Source: Roseivivax marinus (lineage in GTDB: Bacteria; Pseudomonadota; Alphaproteobacteria; Rhodobacterales; Rhodobacteraceae). Taken from it: a stretch of 64,000 nucleotides of DNA. The stretch lies in NCBI RefSeq assembly GCF_900109705.1, contig NZ_FOAI01000001.1, positions 62,001-126,000 of the forward strand. Reading direction: 5' to 3'. The notes under the pieces are model-generated. The model was not told where the DNA came from. It made no database searches and saw nothing but the letters and a program-made list of their open reading frames with translations. Both the position numbers and the translations under genes were made by a program. Shown here in pieces: positions 18,223 to 28,596 of this stretch (positions are counted from its first letter, which is position 1; each line of letters begins with the position of its first letter).

Positions 18223-19293
18223 ATGCTCGACGCTACCAAGGCCGCGACCAGGCCGGACCACGCCCCGGCGGACCATCCCAAGATCGCCGCCGAAAAGGTG
18301 GGCATCCTGCTCGCGAACCTCGGGACGCCGGACAATTACGACTACTGGTCGATGCGGCGCTATCTCAACGAGTTCCTCTCGGACCGCCGTGTGATCGACT
18401 ACTCGCCGTGGCTGTGGCAGCCGCTTCTGCAGCTTGTGATCCTGTCCAAGCGCCCGTTCTCGAGCGGCGAGGCCTACAAGTCGATCTGGAACGAGGACAA
18501 GGGCGAGAGCCCTCTGATGACGATCACCAAGGACCAGACCGCCAAGGTCGCCGCCGCCATGAAAGAGCGGCACGGCGACAGGGTCGAGGTCGATTTCTGC
18601 ATGCGTTACGGCAACCCGTCGACCAAGTCCAAGGTTCGCAAGCTGGTCGAGGCCGGCTGCCGCAAGATCCTGTTCTTCCCGCTTTACCCGCACTACGCGG
18701 GCGCCACCTCGGCCACGGCGAACGACGCGTTCTTTCGTGCGCTGATGTCCGAGACGTGGCAGCCCACCGCGCGCACCGTGGACCCCTATTTCGAACATCC
18801 GCTCTACATCGAGGCGCTCGCGCAGTCGATCGAGCGGGCCTACGCCAAGATGGAGACGCGGCCCGACATCCTCGTCTGCTCCTATCACGGCGTGCCCAAG
18901 CGCTACCTGCTGGAGGGCGATCCCTATCATTGCCAGTGCCAGAAGACGACGCGCCTGCTGAAGGAGCGGCTCGGCTGGGACGATACCGAGATCACCACCA
19001 CCTTCCAGTCGCGCTTCGGCCCCGAGGAATGGCTCAAGCCCTACACCGTCGAGGAGGTCGCCCGGCTCGCCGAGGAAGACGGCAAGAAGAACATCGCCGT
19101 TTGCGCGCCGGCCTTCTCGGCTGACTGCATCGAGACGCTCGAAGAGATCAACGAGGAGATCAAGGAGAGCTTCGAGCACGCGGGCGGAGAGCACTTCACG
19201 TACATTCCCTGCCTCAACGACGATGACGCCCATATCGAGGCGCTGACCGCCGTCATCGAGGAGAATCTCGAGGGGTGGGTCGAGCGGAGCTGA
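18223..19293 (+). CDS. hemH: Ferrochelatase
   Basis: A 356-residue ferrochelatase that inserts ferrous iron into protoporphyrin IX, the last step of protoheme synthesis, at the cytoplasmic membrane. Diagnostic segments are GILLANLGTPDNYDYWSM, FPLYPHYAGATSATANDAFF and the catalytic SYHGVPKRYLLEGDPYHCQC, followed by TFQSRFGPEEWLKPYT and CAPAFSADCIETLEE. The Cys-rich CQCQK segment occurs in some ferrochelatases with an iron-sulfur cluster, but the ligands cannot be confirmed here. In this organism it competes with bacteriochlorophyll synthesis for protoporphyrin. Confidence 0.97.
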   Translation: MLDATKAATRPDHAPADHPKIAAEKVGILLANLGTPDNYDYWSMRRYLNEFLSDRRVIDYSPWLWQPLLQLVILSKRPFSSGEAYKSIWNEDKGESPLMTITKDQTAKVAAAMKERHGDRVEVDFCMRYGNPSTKSKVRKLVEAGCRKILFFPLYPHYAGATSATANDAFFRALMSETWQPTARTVDPYFEHPLYIEALAQSIERAYAKMETRPDILVCSYHGVPKRYLLEGDPYHCQCQKTTRLLKERLGWDDTEITTTFQSRFGPEEWLKPYTVEEVARLAEEDGKKNIAVCAPAFSADCIETLEEINEEIKESFEHAGGEHFTYIPCLNDDDAHIEALTAVIEENLEGWVERS

Positions 19294-19468
19294 TCGCGGC
19301 GGATTCGCCACGTTCGCCGCGCCTTCGCCTCCGATCCGTCACCAAATGGGGCGGGCGTCCGTCCACCGTGTCACTCTGGGCAACAGCCGGGCGCGGTGGG
19401 GTCATGGGACTTTCACCTTTCCGGCGTTCAGATCACGCTTCGACGGATCGCGGCGGAAAGGGTTCTCC

Positions 19469-20299
19469 ATGGCCCGACGGACGACAGAACAGAGGGACGG
19501 ATTGCTGACGGCGCTCGGGCGGCGGATCGCCCGTCTGCTCATGCGCGGCGACGCGCGCGGGGGCACCAACGTGCCCTCGGACCTTGCGAAGCTACGCGAC
19601 ACGCTGCGCCCCGGCGACGTGCTGCTGGTGGACGGGCAATCCCTTGTCGGTCAGTCGGTCAAGTACCTCACCCAGTCCACCTGGTCGCATTCGGCGCTGT
19701 ATGTCGGCGATGCGGGTGCGCTCGGTGCCACGGGCGCGGACGGCCTGGAACTGGTCGAGGTCAACCTTGGCGAAGGCTGCGTCGCCGCGCCCTTGTCGAA
19801 ATACGCAAGCTACAACACCCGGGTCTGCCGGCCCGTGGGCCTCACCGAGGCCGAGCGGCGGGACGTGGCGCGGTTCATGGTCGAGCGGATCGGCACTGCC
19901 TATGACCTGCGCAACATCTTCGACCTCGCGCGCTTTTTCCTGCCGCGGCCGCCGGTGCCGCGGCGCTGGCGGCGACGGATGCTGGCGCTGGGTTCGGGCG
20001 ATCCCACGCGGGCGATCTGTTCCTCGCTGATCGCACAGGCCTTCGCAGCGGTCGGTTACCCGATCCTTCCGAGGGTGCAGGAAGTGCGGCTGCGGACCCG
20101 CGATATCGGCACTCGGCGCGAAATCCTGCACATCCGGCATCATTCGCTCTACGCGCCGCGGGACTTCGACCTGTCGCCCTATTTCGAGATCGTGAAGCCT
20201 CACCTGGCCCAGGGGTTCGACCCGCACGCACTGGTCTGGGCGCATCACGTCCCGGACGAGGTCGGCGGGGCCGAGGCGCTTCAACTCGCCGCGGAGTAG
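19469..20299 (+). CDS. YiiX/YebB-like permuted papain-fold cysteine hydrolase
   Basis: A 276-residue protein of the NlpC/P60-like, YiiX/YaeF-type superfamily with permuted order: the catalytic His lies early (STWSHSALYVGD) and the Cys late (AICSSLIAQAF). These enzymes cleave amide or acyl bonds in cell-wall peptides or lipids. There is no obvious signal peptide; the N-terminus is basic (MARRTTEQRD). GGAAAGG precedes the ATG at 19469; a longer in-frame start at 19346 lacks such a signal. It heads a run of envelope genes (small exported protein, two L,D-transpeptidases, CAP lipoprotein), which suggests a peptidoglycan or envelope role. Confidence 0.7.
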   Translation: MARRTTEQRDGLLTALGRRIARLLMRGDARGGTNVPSDLAKLRDTLRPGDVLLVDGQSLVGQSVKYLTQSTWSHSALYVGDAGALGATGADGLELVEVNLGEGCVAAPLSKYASYNTRVCRPVGLTEAERRDVARFMVERIGTAYDLRNIFDLARFFLPRPPVPRRWRRRMLALGSGDPTRAICSSLIAQAFAAVGYPILPRVQEVRLRTRDIGTRREILHIRHHSLYAPRDFDLSPYFEIVKPHLAQGFDPHALVWAHHVPDEVGGAEALQLAAE

Positions 20300-20312
20300 G
20301 ACGCCGGAACGA

Positions 20313-20343
20313 GAAAAGGCGGCGCCGAAGCACCGCCTTTCCT
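20313..20343. terminator. Bidirectional terminator-like hairpin
   Basis: AAAGGCGG pairs with CCGCCTTT around a ten-base loop. The reverse strand has TTTTC after the stem, the forward strand TTTCC. It lies between the convergent cysteine-hydrolase gene and the small-protein gene. Confidence 0.65.
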
Positions 20344-20363
20344 CATGTCGATACCGGATCCGA

Positions 20364-20558
20364 TCAGTCGGATGCGACGGCGGCTGCAACCAGTGCGAGC
20401 AGGATCAGCGGCACGATGATGCCGGCCGACGAGGACTGCTGGTTGGTTTCTTCCACGACGACGACGGGCTCCATGACCACGTCGTTCTTCGCGTAGGAGC
20501 CGGCCATCGCCGACGAGCCGGCTGCTGCGAACGCAACGGCGAGTGCGAGTTTCTTCAT
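20364..20558 (-). CDS. Small exported membrane protein, 64 residues
   Basis: MKKLALAVAFAAAGSSAMAG is a clear Sec signal peptide (cleavage after AMA). Next come a short acidic Val/Pro segment (MEPVVVVEETNQQ), a Ser-rich link, and one C-terminal membrane helix (AGIIVPLILLALVAAAVAS). The start has GGAGGATAATC directly upstream, an excellent ribosome site, so it is very likely expressed. I know no function. Similar tiny proteins occur in Rhodobacteraceae genomes, as far as I recall, sometimes mislabelled after the neighbouring ferrochelatase. It lies alone between convergent hairpin and upstream AT-richer intergenic DNA. Confidence 0.75.
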   Translation of the reverse strand: MKKLALAVAFAAAGSSAMAGSYAKNDVVMEPVVVVEETNQQSSSAGIIVPLILLALVAAAVASD

Positions 20559-20708
20559 GATTATCCTCCAGATAATTGCCCGCCACGACCACGAGAGGTC
20601 GTGAATGGCGGACACCCAAGACTTACCTCGTGAGTCGTTCTAAGCAGCAAAGTCTCGTCAATTCAATTTGCTCCGGAGGCGGTGGCCCGCCGAGCGGGCC
20701 GGCTGTCG

Positions 20709-21305
20709 TCAAATAAGCAACACTTGCGTGCCGACATTGGCCATTCCGTACAGCTCTTCAATGTGGTGGTTGTAGAGGCCGATGCAGCCGTTCGAGGACC
20801 GACGACCGATCTTGCGCGTGTCGTGGGTGCCGTGGATGCGGTAGTACTGCCAGCTCAGGTGCAGCGCGCGGGTGCCAAGCGGGTTGTCCGGGCCCGGGGG
20901 CACGTAGTCGGGCCACTCGGGGTTACGCTGCTTCATCGACGGCGTCGGACGCCAGTCGGGGGCCGGATCCTTCAGGGTCACCGAGGTGCGGCCGCGACGG
21001 GTCAGGTCCTCGGTCAGCGGCACCGAAGTCGGGTACAGCTTGTAGACCGTGCCGGCCTCGTTCCAGTAGTGCAGCGCCCGCGAGCGGATGTCGACGAGGA
21101 TCGCACCGTTGTTCAGGTTCGAGAAGTAGGGCTGCCAGTCCAGCGTGCGGAAGCTCGACACGTTCCGGCGGACGACCGTGGACAGGTCGCGCTCCATCTC
21201 GGTCGTGTTTGCCCCGGTCTGCGCGAGCGCGGGGGCGGCGATCAGGGAGGCGGCACCGGCAACGAAGCCGCGACGTCCCATTGTGAAGGAGCTTTTCTTG
21301 CTCAT
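20709..21305 (-). CDS. L,D-transpeptidase (YkuD/ErfK), Tat-exported
   Basis: A 198-residue periplasmic L,D-transpeptidase. The twin-arginine-like leader MGRRGFVAGAASLIAAPALA (residues 9-28) directs export. The YkuD catalytic region reads YRIHGTHDTRKIGRRSSNGC with the nucleophilic Cys at its end, then IGLYNHHIEELY. It makes 3-3 peptidoglycan cross-links or attaches proteins to peptidoglycan. It is divergent from the CAP-domain lipoprotein gene with a CtrA-like site between them. Confidence 0.92.
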   Translation of the reverse strand: MSKKSSFTMGRRGFVAGAASLIAAPALAQTGANTTEMERDLSTVVRRNVSSFRTLDWQPYFSNLNNGAILVDIRSRALHYWNEAGTVYKLYPTSVPLTEDLTRRGRTSVTLKDPAPDWRPTPSMKQRNPEWPDYVPPGPDNPLGTRALHLSWQYYRIHGTHDTRKIGRRSSNGCIGLYNHHIEELYGMANVGTQVLLI

Positions 21306-21405
21306 AACAACATCTCCAGTAGGTCAGCGCGGATCGAGGCACGCGAGCACCCCGGTCACTCACCGCATTATGGCGCGCAGGACGCATCCGCAAATCAAAG
21401 CGGCG

Positions 21406-21421
21406 TTAACAGCATTTTCAC
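21406..21421 (+). promoter_or_regulatory. CtrA-like binding site between L,D-transpeptidase and CAP genes
   Basis: TTAA-CAGCATT-TTCAC matches the CtrA consensus TTAA-N7-TTAAC with one mismatch. It lies in the 190-bp divergent region, 76 bp before the CAP-lipoprotein start and 100 bp before the transpeptidase start. This is pattern matching only. Confidence 0.35.
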
Positions 21422-21496
21422 GCCGAAGTGCGTTTGCCCGGCAACCAATACCCCGATATGGCGTTAAATACCAATCCGACAACGGGGGACAGGTTT

Positions 21497-22024
21497 ATGA
21501 CTCGCTTTCTTTCGCTCGCCTCGGCGGCGGCGCTCACTCTTGCGGCGTGCGCCCCGACGCCGGGCGCCATCGGGCCGGACGGGCAGCCGATCCAACGCGC
21601 CTACAACATCTCGAACTCCGAAGATTCGCGGATTTCGTACCGGATGCTCGACTCGGTGAACGCGCTGCGGTCGAACCAGGGCGTGCCGACGCTGCAGCTC
21701 AACTCGCAACTGCGCGCCGCTGCCGCGACCCACGCGCGCGACATGTCCGTGCAGAACCGGCCGTGGCACTTCGGCTCGGACGGCTCCTCGCCTGTGGACC
21801 GCGTCCGCCGCGCCGGCTACTCCGGCGAACTCGTGGGCGAGGCGATCTCGGAGACCTTCGAGACCGAGCTCGAGACGCTGGCGGCGTGGATGGACGATCC
21901 GGCGACCCGCGACGTGATCCTGAACCCCGAGGCGCGCGAGATGGGTTTTGCCTGGTTCCAGGAGCCCGGTGGCAAGATCTGGTGGACTCTGGTGACCGGC
22001 ACTCCCGGCGGCACCGGGGTCTGA
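21497..22024 (+). CDS. CAP-domain (SCP-like) lipoprotein
   Basis: A 175-residue protein with a lipoprotein signal MTRFLSLASAAALTLAACAP (lipobox LAAC, lipidated Cys18) and one CAP/SCP domain: ATHARDMSVQNRPWHFGSDG, SPVDRVRRAGYSGELVGEAI, and a C-terminal EPGGKIWWTLVTG. The His, His and Glu positions of the CAP cavity are visible. Bacterial CAP proteins are poorly understood extracytoplasmic proteins, some with peptidoglycan or lipid links. The start was chosen for the lipobox distance and the GGGGACAGG ribosome site. The neighbours are two L,D-transpeptidases. Confidence 0.88.
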   Translation: MTRFLSLASAAALTLAACAPTPGAIGPDGQPIQRAYNISNSEDSRISYRMLDSVNALRSNQGVPTLQLNSQLRAAAATHARDMSVQNRPWHFGSDGSSPVDRVRRAGYSGELVGEAISETFETELETLAAWMDDPATRDVILNPEAREMGFAWFQEPGGKIWWTLVTGTPGGTGV

Positions 22025-22053
22025 TCCCGCCGCATCAAGCTGCCACGCGATCG

Positions 22054-22088
22054 AACGGGCGCCCCGGTCATCCGGGCGCCCGTTTTCG
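22054..22088. terminator. Terminator between convergent CAP and L,D-transpeptidase genes
   Basis: A long GC stem (ACGGGCGCC with GGCGCCCGT, extended by CGG/CCG) around TCAT is followed by TTTTC on the forward strand. Confidence 0.85.
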
Positions 22089-22089
22089 T

Positions 22090-22632
22090 TCAGTTGACCA
22101 GCATCGGACGCATTGCGCTCTTGCGGGATGGCTTGATGTAGATCGGCGTGCCGTTCTCCACCATCGCGTAGATCCGCTCGATCTGCTTGTCGGTCACCGC
22201 GATGCAGCCCCAGGTCCAGTCCTTGCTGCCGTCGATGCGCGAGCCCTTGGGGGGGCCGCCGTGCACGAAGATGTCGCCACCGGGATCACGGCCGAGCGCC
22301 AGGGCGTTCGCGATGTCGCGCTCGTTGGGATAGTTGATCCCGATCGACAGATGGAACTTCGAGTTCGGATTGCGCTTGTCGATGAGGTAGTGCCCCTCGG
22401 GCGTGCGCCCGTCGCCTTCGCGCTGCTTGTGCCCGTCAGGCTGGAAGCCAAGCTGCACCGGGTAGTGCTTGAGCACGCGCTTGTTGTGCATCAGGTACAT
22501 ACGCCGCGCATCCTTGTCGACGATGACCTGCGTGACCTCCGGCCCGTTGTAGGACTTGAACTTGCTTCCGCCCCCGCACGCCGACACCAGCGTGACGGCG
22601 AGAAGCACCATCAGAATCTTGGTGAGTTTCAT
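22090..22632 (-). CDS. L,D-transpeptidase lipoprotein (YkuD)
   Basis: A 180-residue L,D-transpeptidase with a lipoprotein signal MKLTKILMVLLAVTLVSACG (lipobox VSAC). The YkuD domain shows VIVDKDARRMYL, the substrate strand GRTPEGHYLIDKRNP, then IFVHGGPP and the catalytic DWTWGCIAVTDKQIERIY. It would act on peptidoglycan from the membrane face of the periplasm. The ATG at 22632 was chosen for the signal peptide; the longer frame adds a non-signal segment. A perfect TTAA-N7-TTAA site lies 70-85 bp upstream. Confidence 0.93.
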   Translation of the reverse strand: MKLTKILMVLLAVTLVSACGGGSKFKSYNGPEVTQVIVDKDARRMYLMHNKRVLKHYPVQLGFQPDGHKQREGDGRTPEGHYLIDKRNPNSKFHLSIGINYPNERDIANALALGRDPGGDIFVHGGPPKGSRIDGSKDWTWGCIAVTDKQIERIYAMVENGTPIYIKPSRKSAMRPMLVN

Positions 22633-22701
22633 ATTTTCTGCCCGCTCGTTTTGGACGGAAATTACCCGAATCTGGTCCCTTAGCAAAGTGGCCAATCGCT
22701 C

Positions 22702-22717
22702 TTAACGCGGGTTTAAG
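22702..22717 (-). promoter_or_regulatory. CtrA-like binding site upstream of L,D-transpeptidase lipoprotein
   Basis: TTAA-CGCGGGT-TTAA is an exact TTAA-N7-TTAA, and its last consensus base is G instead of C. It lies 70-85 bp before the transpeptidase start in the short intergenic space behind the RNA methyltransferase gene, whose stop is at 22738. Confidence 0.45.
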
Positions 22718-22737
22718 ATGGGCGCGTCACAGTGTGG

Positions 22738-23970
22738 CTACGCCCGCGAAAGGGCCGCGGCGATCTCGACATGTGTGGACCAGCGGAACTGGTCCACGAC
22801 CTGCACCCAGTCGATTCGGAAACCGGCGCGCACCAGTGCGGCGCAGTCGCGTGCGAAGGTCTGCGGATTGCACGAGACATGGGCCACGCGTGCCACGTCC
22901 GAGGCCGCGATCTGGGCCATCTGCGCGGCGGCGCCGGCGCGTGGCGGGTCGATCGCCACGGCGTCGAAGCCACTCAGTTCCTCGGCTGTCAGCGAATCGC
23001 GGAACAGGTCGCGGGCCGCCGTCGAGACATGGCGCAGGCCCGTGCCGTGCCGCCAGCCGCGGTCGAGCGCGGCGCACATCTCGCGCGATCCCTCGACCGC
23101 CAGCACCTCGGCACGGGCGGCCAGCGGCAGAGCGAACGTGCCGCACCCGGCGAAGAGGTCCGCCACCCGCCGCGCGCCGTCCGTGGCCTCGAGAACCGCG
23201 TCCTGCAGCGCCGCCTCGCCCTGCGGCGTGGCCTGCAGGAAGGCGCCGGGTGGGGGCACCACGTCGGCTGTGCCCAGACGGTGACGCGGCGGCCGGCGTT
23301 CCAGCGTTTCGTCCACGCCCCAGCTCAGCCGGGCGAGGTCGTGGTGCCGCGCAAGGTCGGCCAGCGTCGTGCGCAGTGCGGCGTCGGCGGGCTTGCCGCC
23401 GGTCACCGATACGTCGAGCCCGGTGTCGCTGCGTGTCACCGAGACCGACAGCTCGCCCTTGCGGCTGCCACCTGCGACGGCCAGCGCTTCGGCGAGGGGC
23501 AGGGCGGCCAGAAGATCGGGATGCACCACGAGGCACCCGGGCACCGCGACCACGGTATCGGACTTCTTCTGGTGAAAGCCCGCGAGCGCTCCGGACTTGG
23601 TCCGCCGGGCCGAAAACGTTGCACGCCGCCGGCTGCGAGCGGGTGAGGTGGCCACAGGGCGCATCGGTGTCTCTAGGTCGTGCGCCGCCAGAGCTGCGAC
23701 CACCACGTCGCGCTTCCATTCGGCCACGAAATCCTCGGCCGCATGCTGAAGCTGACAACCCCCGCAGGCCTTGGCATGGGGGCAGGGCGGACGCACGCGC
23801 ACGGGCGCCGGCGTCACGATCCGCAGATCGGTCAGGACGTCGCTCCGGGGGCTGCCCGTCACTTCCTCGCCCGGCAGCGCGCCGGGGGCGAAGAGCGGCC
23901 CGTTTCCGGTGTCGGCGACGATGCCGTCGCCCAGGTGGCCGAGCCTGTCGATGGTGTAGGTGGTGCTCAT
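22738..23970 (-). CDS. 23S rRNA (uracil-5-)-methyltransferase RlmD/TrmA family
   Basis: A 410-residue class I RNA m5U methyltransferase. There is an N-terminal TRAM-like domain (TIDRLGHLGDGIVA), then the iron-sulfur cluster cysteines CPHAKACGGCQLQH with a distant fourth Cys, and the SAM loop VADLFAGCGTFALPLA. The substrate-release and catalytic motif is AHVSCNPQTFARD, with the nucleophilic Cys in SCNP. Members methylate U747/U1939 of 23S rRNA or U54 of tRNA. The cluster cysteines favour the RlmD/RlmC side. Start chosen at MSTTYTIDRLGH. Confidence 0.9.
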   Translation of the reverse strand: MSTTYTIDRLGHLGDGIVADTGNGPLFAPGALPGEEVTGSPRSDVLTDLRIVTPAPVRVRPPCPHAKACGGCQLQHAAEDFVAEWKRDVVVAALAAHDLETPMRPVATSPARSRRRATFSARRTKSGALAGFHQKKSDTVVAVPGCLVVHPDLLAALPLAEALAVAGGSRKGELSVSVTRSDTGLDVSVTGGKPADAALRTTLADLARHHDLARLSWGVDETLERRPPRHRLGTADVVPPPGAFLQATPQGEAALQDAVLEATDGARRVADLFAGCGTFALPLAARAEVLAVEGSREMCAALDRGWRHGTGLRHVSTAARDLFRDSLTAEELSGFDAVAIDPPRAGAAAQMAQIAASDVARVAHVSCNPQTFARDCAALVRAGFRIDWVQVVDQFRWSTHVEIAAALSRA

Positions 23971-24014
23971 GGCGCCGCACATGCCGCGAAACCGCGCCCG
24001 CGTCGAGTCGCCGC

Positions 24015-24556
24015 TCAGGCCGGGATTGTCCGGGCGCCGGGCGCGGCGCGCCGCGGTGCCTGCCCGTCAAGGAAGCGTCGCACCGCCCCGGGGCTGCGGA
24101 GAATGACGATCTCGGTCTCCGGTGTCGCCGCGGCGATCAGGGCGCCAAGCCGCGCCCGCGTCTCTTGCCGGGATGCCCAGACCCAGCGCCAGAAATCCAT
24201 GCTGACATGCTCGGGGCAGCCATCGGCGAGGTCAGGGCGCACCTGTCCATAGCTCGTCGCCGTGCGCCGCAACACCCGCCAGAAGCGCAGTACCACCGGA
24301 ATATCGAGAAGGATGACGGTGTCGGCGCGCGCGATCCGCGTGCAGGCGGTTGAAAAGTAGTTGCCGTCGATGATCCAGCGGGGTCCTTGCGCGGCCTCGA
24401 GCATCATGCGCTCGCGCTCCGGGCGGTCGCGCGGCACCCAGCCGGGCGCCCAGTAGAAGCGATCGAGATGAATCGCCGGAAGACCGGTTCGGTCGGACAG
24501 CGCCCGGGCCAGCCGCGACTTGCCCGATCCGGACTGCCCGAGGATCATCACACGCT

Positions 24557-24560
<4 letters not shown>
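24015..24560 (-). CDS. P-loop kinase-like protein (DNA topology modulation/FlaR type)
   Basis: A 181-residue P-loop NTPase of the adenylate-kinase-like group often named FlaR or topology modulation protein. Walker A is GQSGSGKS at 8-15; IHLDRFYWAPGWVPRDRPER and WIIDGNYFSTACTRIARADT are the family blocks, and RFWRVLRRT the lid-like basic region. The biochemical substrate is not established for the family. Its start overlaps the stop of the ABC exporter gene (ATGA, 24557-24560), so it is translated with it. Confidence 0.82.
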
Positions 24561-26392
<1,832 letters not shown>

Positions 26393-26603
26393 CTCGGGCG
26401 TCTCCTCGGGTGACGGGCGCGGCGGCTGCGGCCCCCGCGCGGGGCCGTGGCGATGCGCGGTCCGGAGGTGCTGCCCGGACATGTCGGTCGCGACGCGAAA
26501 GGGGGGTGTCCGCGCCGTCCGGGATCAACCTAGACCTCGCCCGCCGGGGCGCAATGCGCGAAAGCGCACGGGGGGCCGTGCGTGGCGGCCGGTCGCGCGT
26601 GCG

Positions 26604-28457
26604 CTACTCGGCCGCTTCTTCCTCGTCCAGAGCGAGGAAGCCGCCCGATTGCCGCGCCCAGAACCCGGCATAGAGTCCGCCCCGGTCGAGCAACTCGGCA
26701 TGAGTGCCGGCTTCGACGATGCGGCCCTCGTCCAGCACGAGGATGCGGTCGAGATGGGCGATAGTGGAGAGCCTGTGCGCGATGGCGATGACGGACTTGC
26801 CCTCCATCATGCCATAGAGCGTGTCCTGAATCGCTGCCTCCACCTCGCTGTCGAGGGCGCTCGTCGCCTCGTCCAGAACGAGGATCGGGGCGTCCTTCAG
26901 GATCACACGCGCCAGCGCGATCCGCTGCCGCTGTCCACCCGAAAGCTTTACGCCGCGCTCTCCGACGCGCGCATCGTAGCCTTGCCGTCCCTCGGAATCC
27001 TGCAGCCCAAGGATGAAGTCATGCGCCTGCGCGCGCTTCGCCGCCTCGATCATCGCGTCGTCACTCGCGTCGGGGCGTCCATAGAGTATGTTCTCGCGCA
27101 CCGAGCGGTGCAGCAGCGCGGAGTCCTGCTGCACCATGCCGATGGCGCGGCGCAGGCTTTCCTGCGTCACGCCCGAAACGTCCTGCCCATCGATGCAGAT
27201 CGCGCCGGATTCCGCGTCGTAGAACCGCAGGAGCAGCTTCACCAGCGTGGACTTGCCGGCGCCCGAGCGGCCCACGAGGCCGATCTTCTCGCCCGGCGCC
27301 ACGTTCAGCGAGATCGCGTCGAGGCCACCGCGGCCTTTGCCGTAATGATGCGACAGGCGGTCGATCTCGATCCGGCCCTCGGTCAGGGCCAGTGGCTTCG
27401 CGTCGGGCGCGTCGGTCAGTGCGATCGGCTGGGCGATGGTCTCCATGCCCTCGGCGACGATGCCGAGCTGCTGGAAGAAGCTGGTCAGCGCCCACATGAT
27501 CCATCCGGTCATCGCATTCAGCCGCAGGGTCAGCGCGGTGGCGGCGGCGACGGCACCCACCGAGGCCAGGCCGAGGCCCCAGAACCACAGCGCGATGCCG
27601 ACCACCGACACGATCAGGAGGCCGTTCAGCGCGGTCAGGGCAACGTCCATGATCGTGTAGATCCGCATCTCGGCGGCGAAGGTCCTGCGCGCCTGTTCGA
27701 TCGCTTCGCGCCCGTATTCGACCTCGCGGTCGTGGTGCGCGAACATCTTGACCGAGTGGATGTTGGTGTAGCTGTCCACCACCCGTCCGGTGACGAAGCT
27801 GCGCGCGTCCGACGCGGCTTTGGATGCCGGCTGCACGCGCTTGACGGTCCATCGCATGAGCAGAAGCCACAGCCCGAACCACACCACCAGCGGCACTGTC
27901 ATCCAAGGGTCCGACCGGCCCAGAAGGAAGAACGCGCCGACGATGTACGCCAGCGAGTAGGTCAGCGCGTCGAAGATCTGGAAGACCGCCTCGCCCGCCG
28001 CGGGGGGCGTTTGCATGATGCGGTTGGCGATGCGCCCGGCGAAGTCGTCTTCGAACCAGCCAACGGACTGGCGCAGCACGTGACGGTGCGCGCGCCAGCG
28101 GAAGAGCGTGCCGTAGTTCGGCATGATCGCGTTGTTGAGGATCAGCACGTCGAGCGCCTGCAGCGCCGGACGGATCAGCAGCACGAAGACGCCGAGCGCG
28201 ATGAGCGTCCAGCCGTGGTCGCGCCAGACCTCCTCGGGCGAGGCGGCGAGGATGTCGACCACCCAGCCCATCGCCCAGATCAGCAGCAGCTCGACCGCGG
28301 CGACCACCACGGACAACAGGCCCGCGACCGCGAAGATACCGCGGAACGGACGGGAATAGTCCAGCATGAAGGGCAGGAGCCGCCGCGGCGGCGCGTCCTG
28401 CTGGGGGTGCGCGACATAGGGGTCCACGAGACCTTCGAAAAAGCGGAAGAGGCGCAC
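26604..28457 (-). CDS. ABC exporter half-transporter, partner 2
   Basis: A 617-residue ABC exporter related to its downstream neighbour. The membrane domain includes the conserved GWFEDDFAGRIANRIMQTPP, a block shared in form with FFDNDFAGRIAQKEMQTA of the other subunit. The ATPase has GRSGAGKST, LSGGQRQRIALARVI and ILVLDEATSALD; both signature and catalytic Glu look intact. The pair is separated by about 210 bp without a gene. The closeness of the two suggests an old duplication and a heterodimeric exporter. Confidence 0.93.
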   Translation of the reverse strand: MRLFRFFEGLVDPYVAHPQQDAPPRRLLPFMLDYSRPFRGIFAVAGLLSVVVAAVELLLIWAMGWVVDILAASPEEVWRDHGWTLIALGVFVLLIRPALQALDVLILNNAIMPNYGTLFRWRAHRHVLRQSVGWFEDDFAGRIANRIMQTPPAAGEAVFQIFDALTYSLAYIVGAFFLLGRSDPWMTVPLVVWFGLWLLLMRWTVKRVQPASKAASDARSFVTGRVVDSYTNIHSVKMFAHHDREVEYGREAIEQARRTFAAEMRIYTIMDVALTALNGLLIVSVVGIALWFWGLGLASVGAVAAATALTLRLNAMTGWIMWALTSFFQQLGIVAEGMETIAQPIALTDAPDAKPLALTEGRIEIDRLSHHYGKGRGGLDAISLNVAPGEKIGLVGRSGAGKSTLVKLLLRFYDAESGAICIDGQDVSGVTQESLRRAIGMVQQDSALLHRSVRENILYGRPDASDDAMIEAAKRAQAHDFILGLQDSEGRQGYDARVGERGVKLSGGQRQRIALARVILKDAPILVLDEATSALDSEVEAAIQDTLYGMMEGKSVIAIAHRLSTIAHLDRILVLDEGRIVEAGTHAELLDRGGLYAGFWARQSGGFLALDEEEAAE

Positions 28458-28596
28458 CGGAAGGCTCCTTGCGGGACGGGGCGTGCAATGACGTGTGTGT
28501 CGGAACGGTCCGGGCAGGGCGTGGCGGTCCGGCCCGGTCGACGCGCAAGGTAGACCCGCCCCGCCCGCGAGGCAAACCGCAAGCGGAGGTCCGGCG

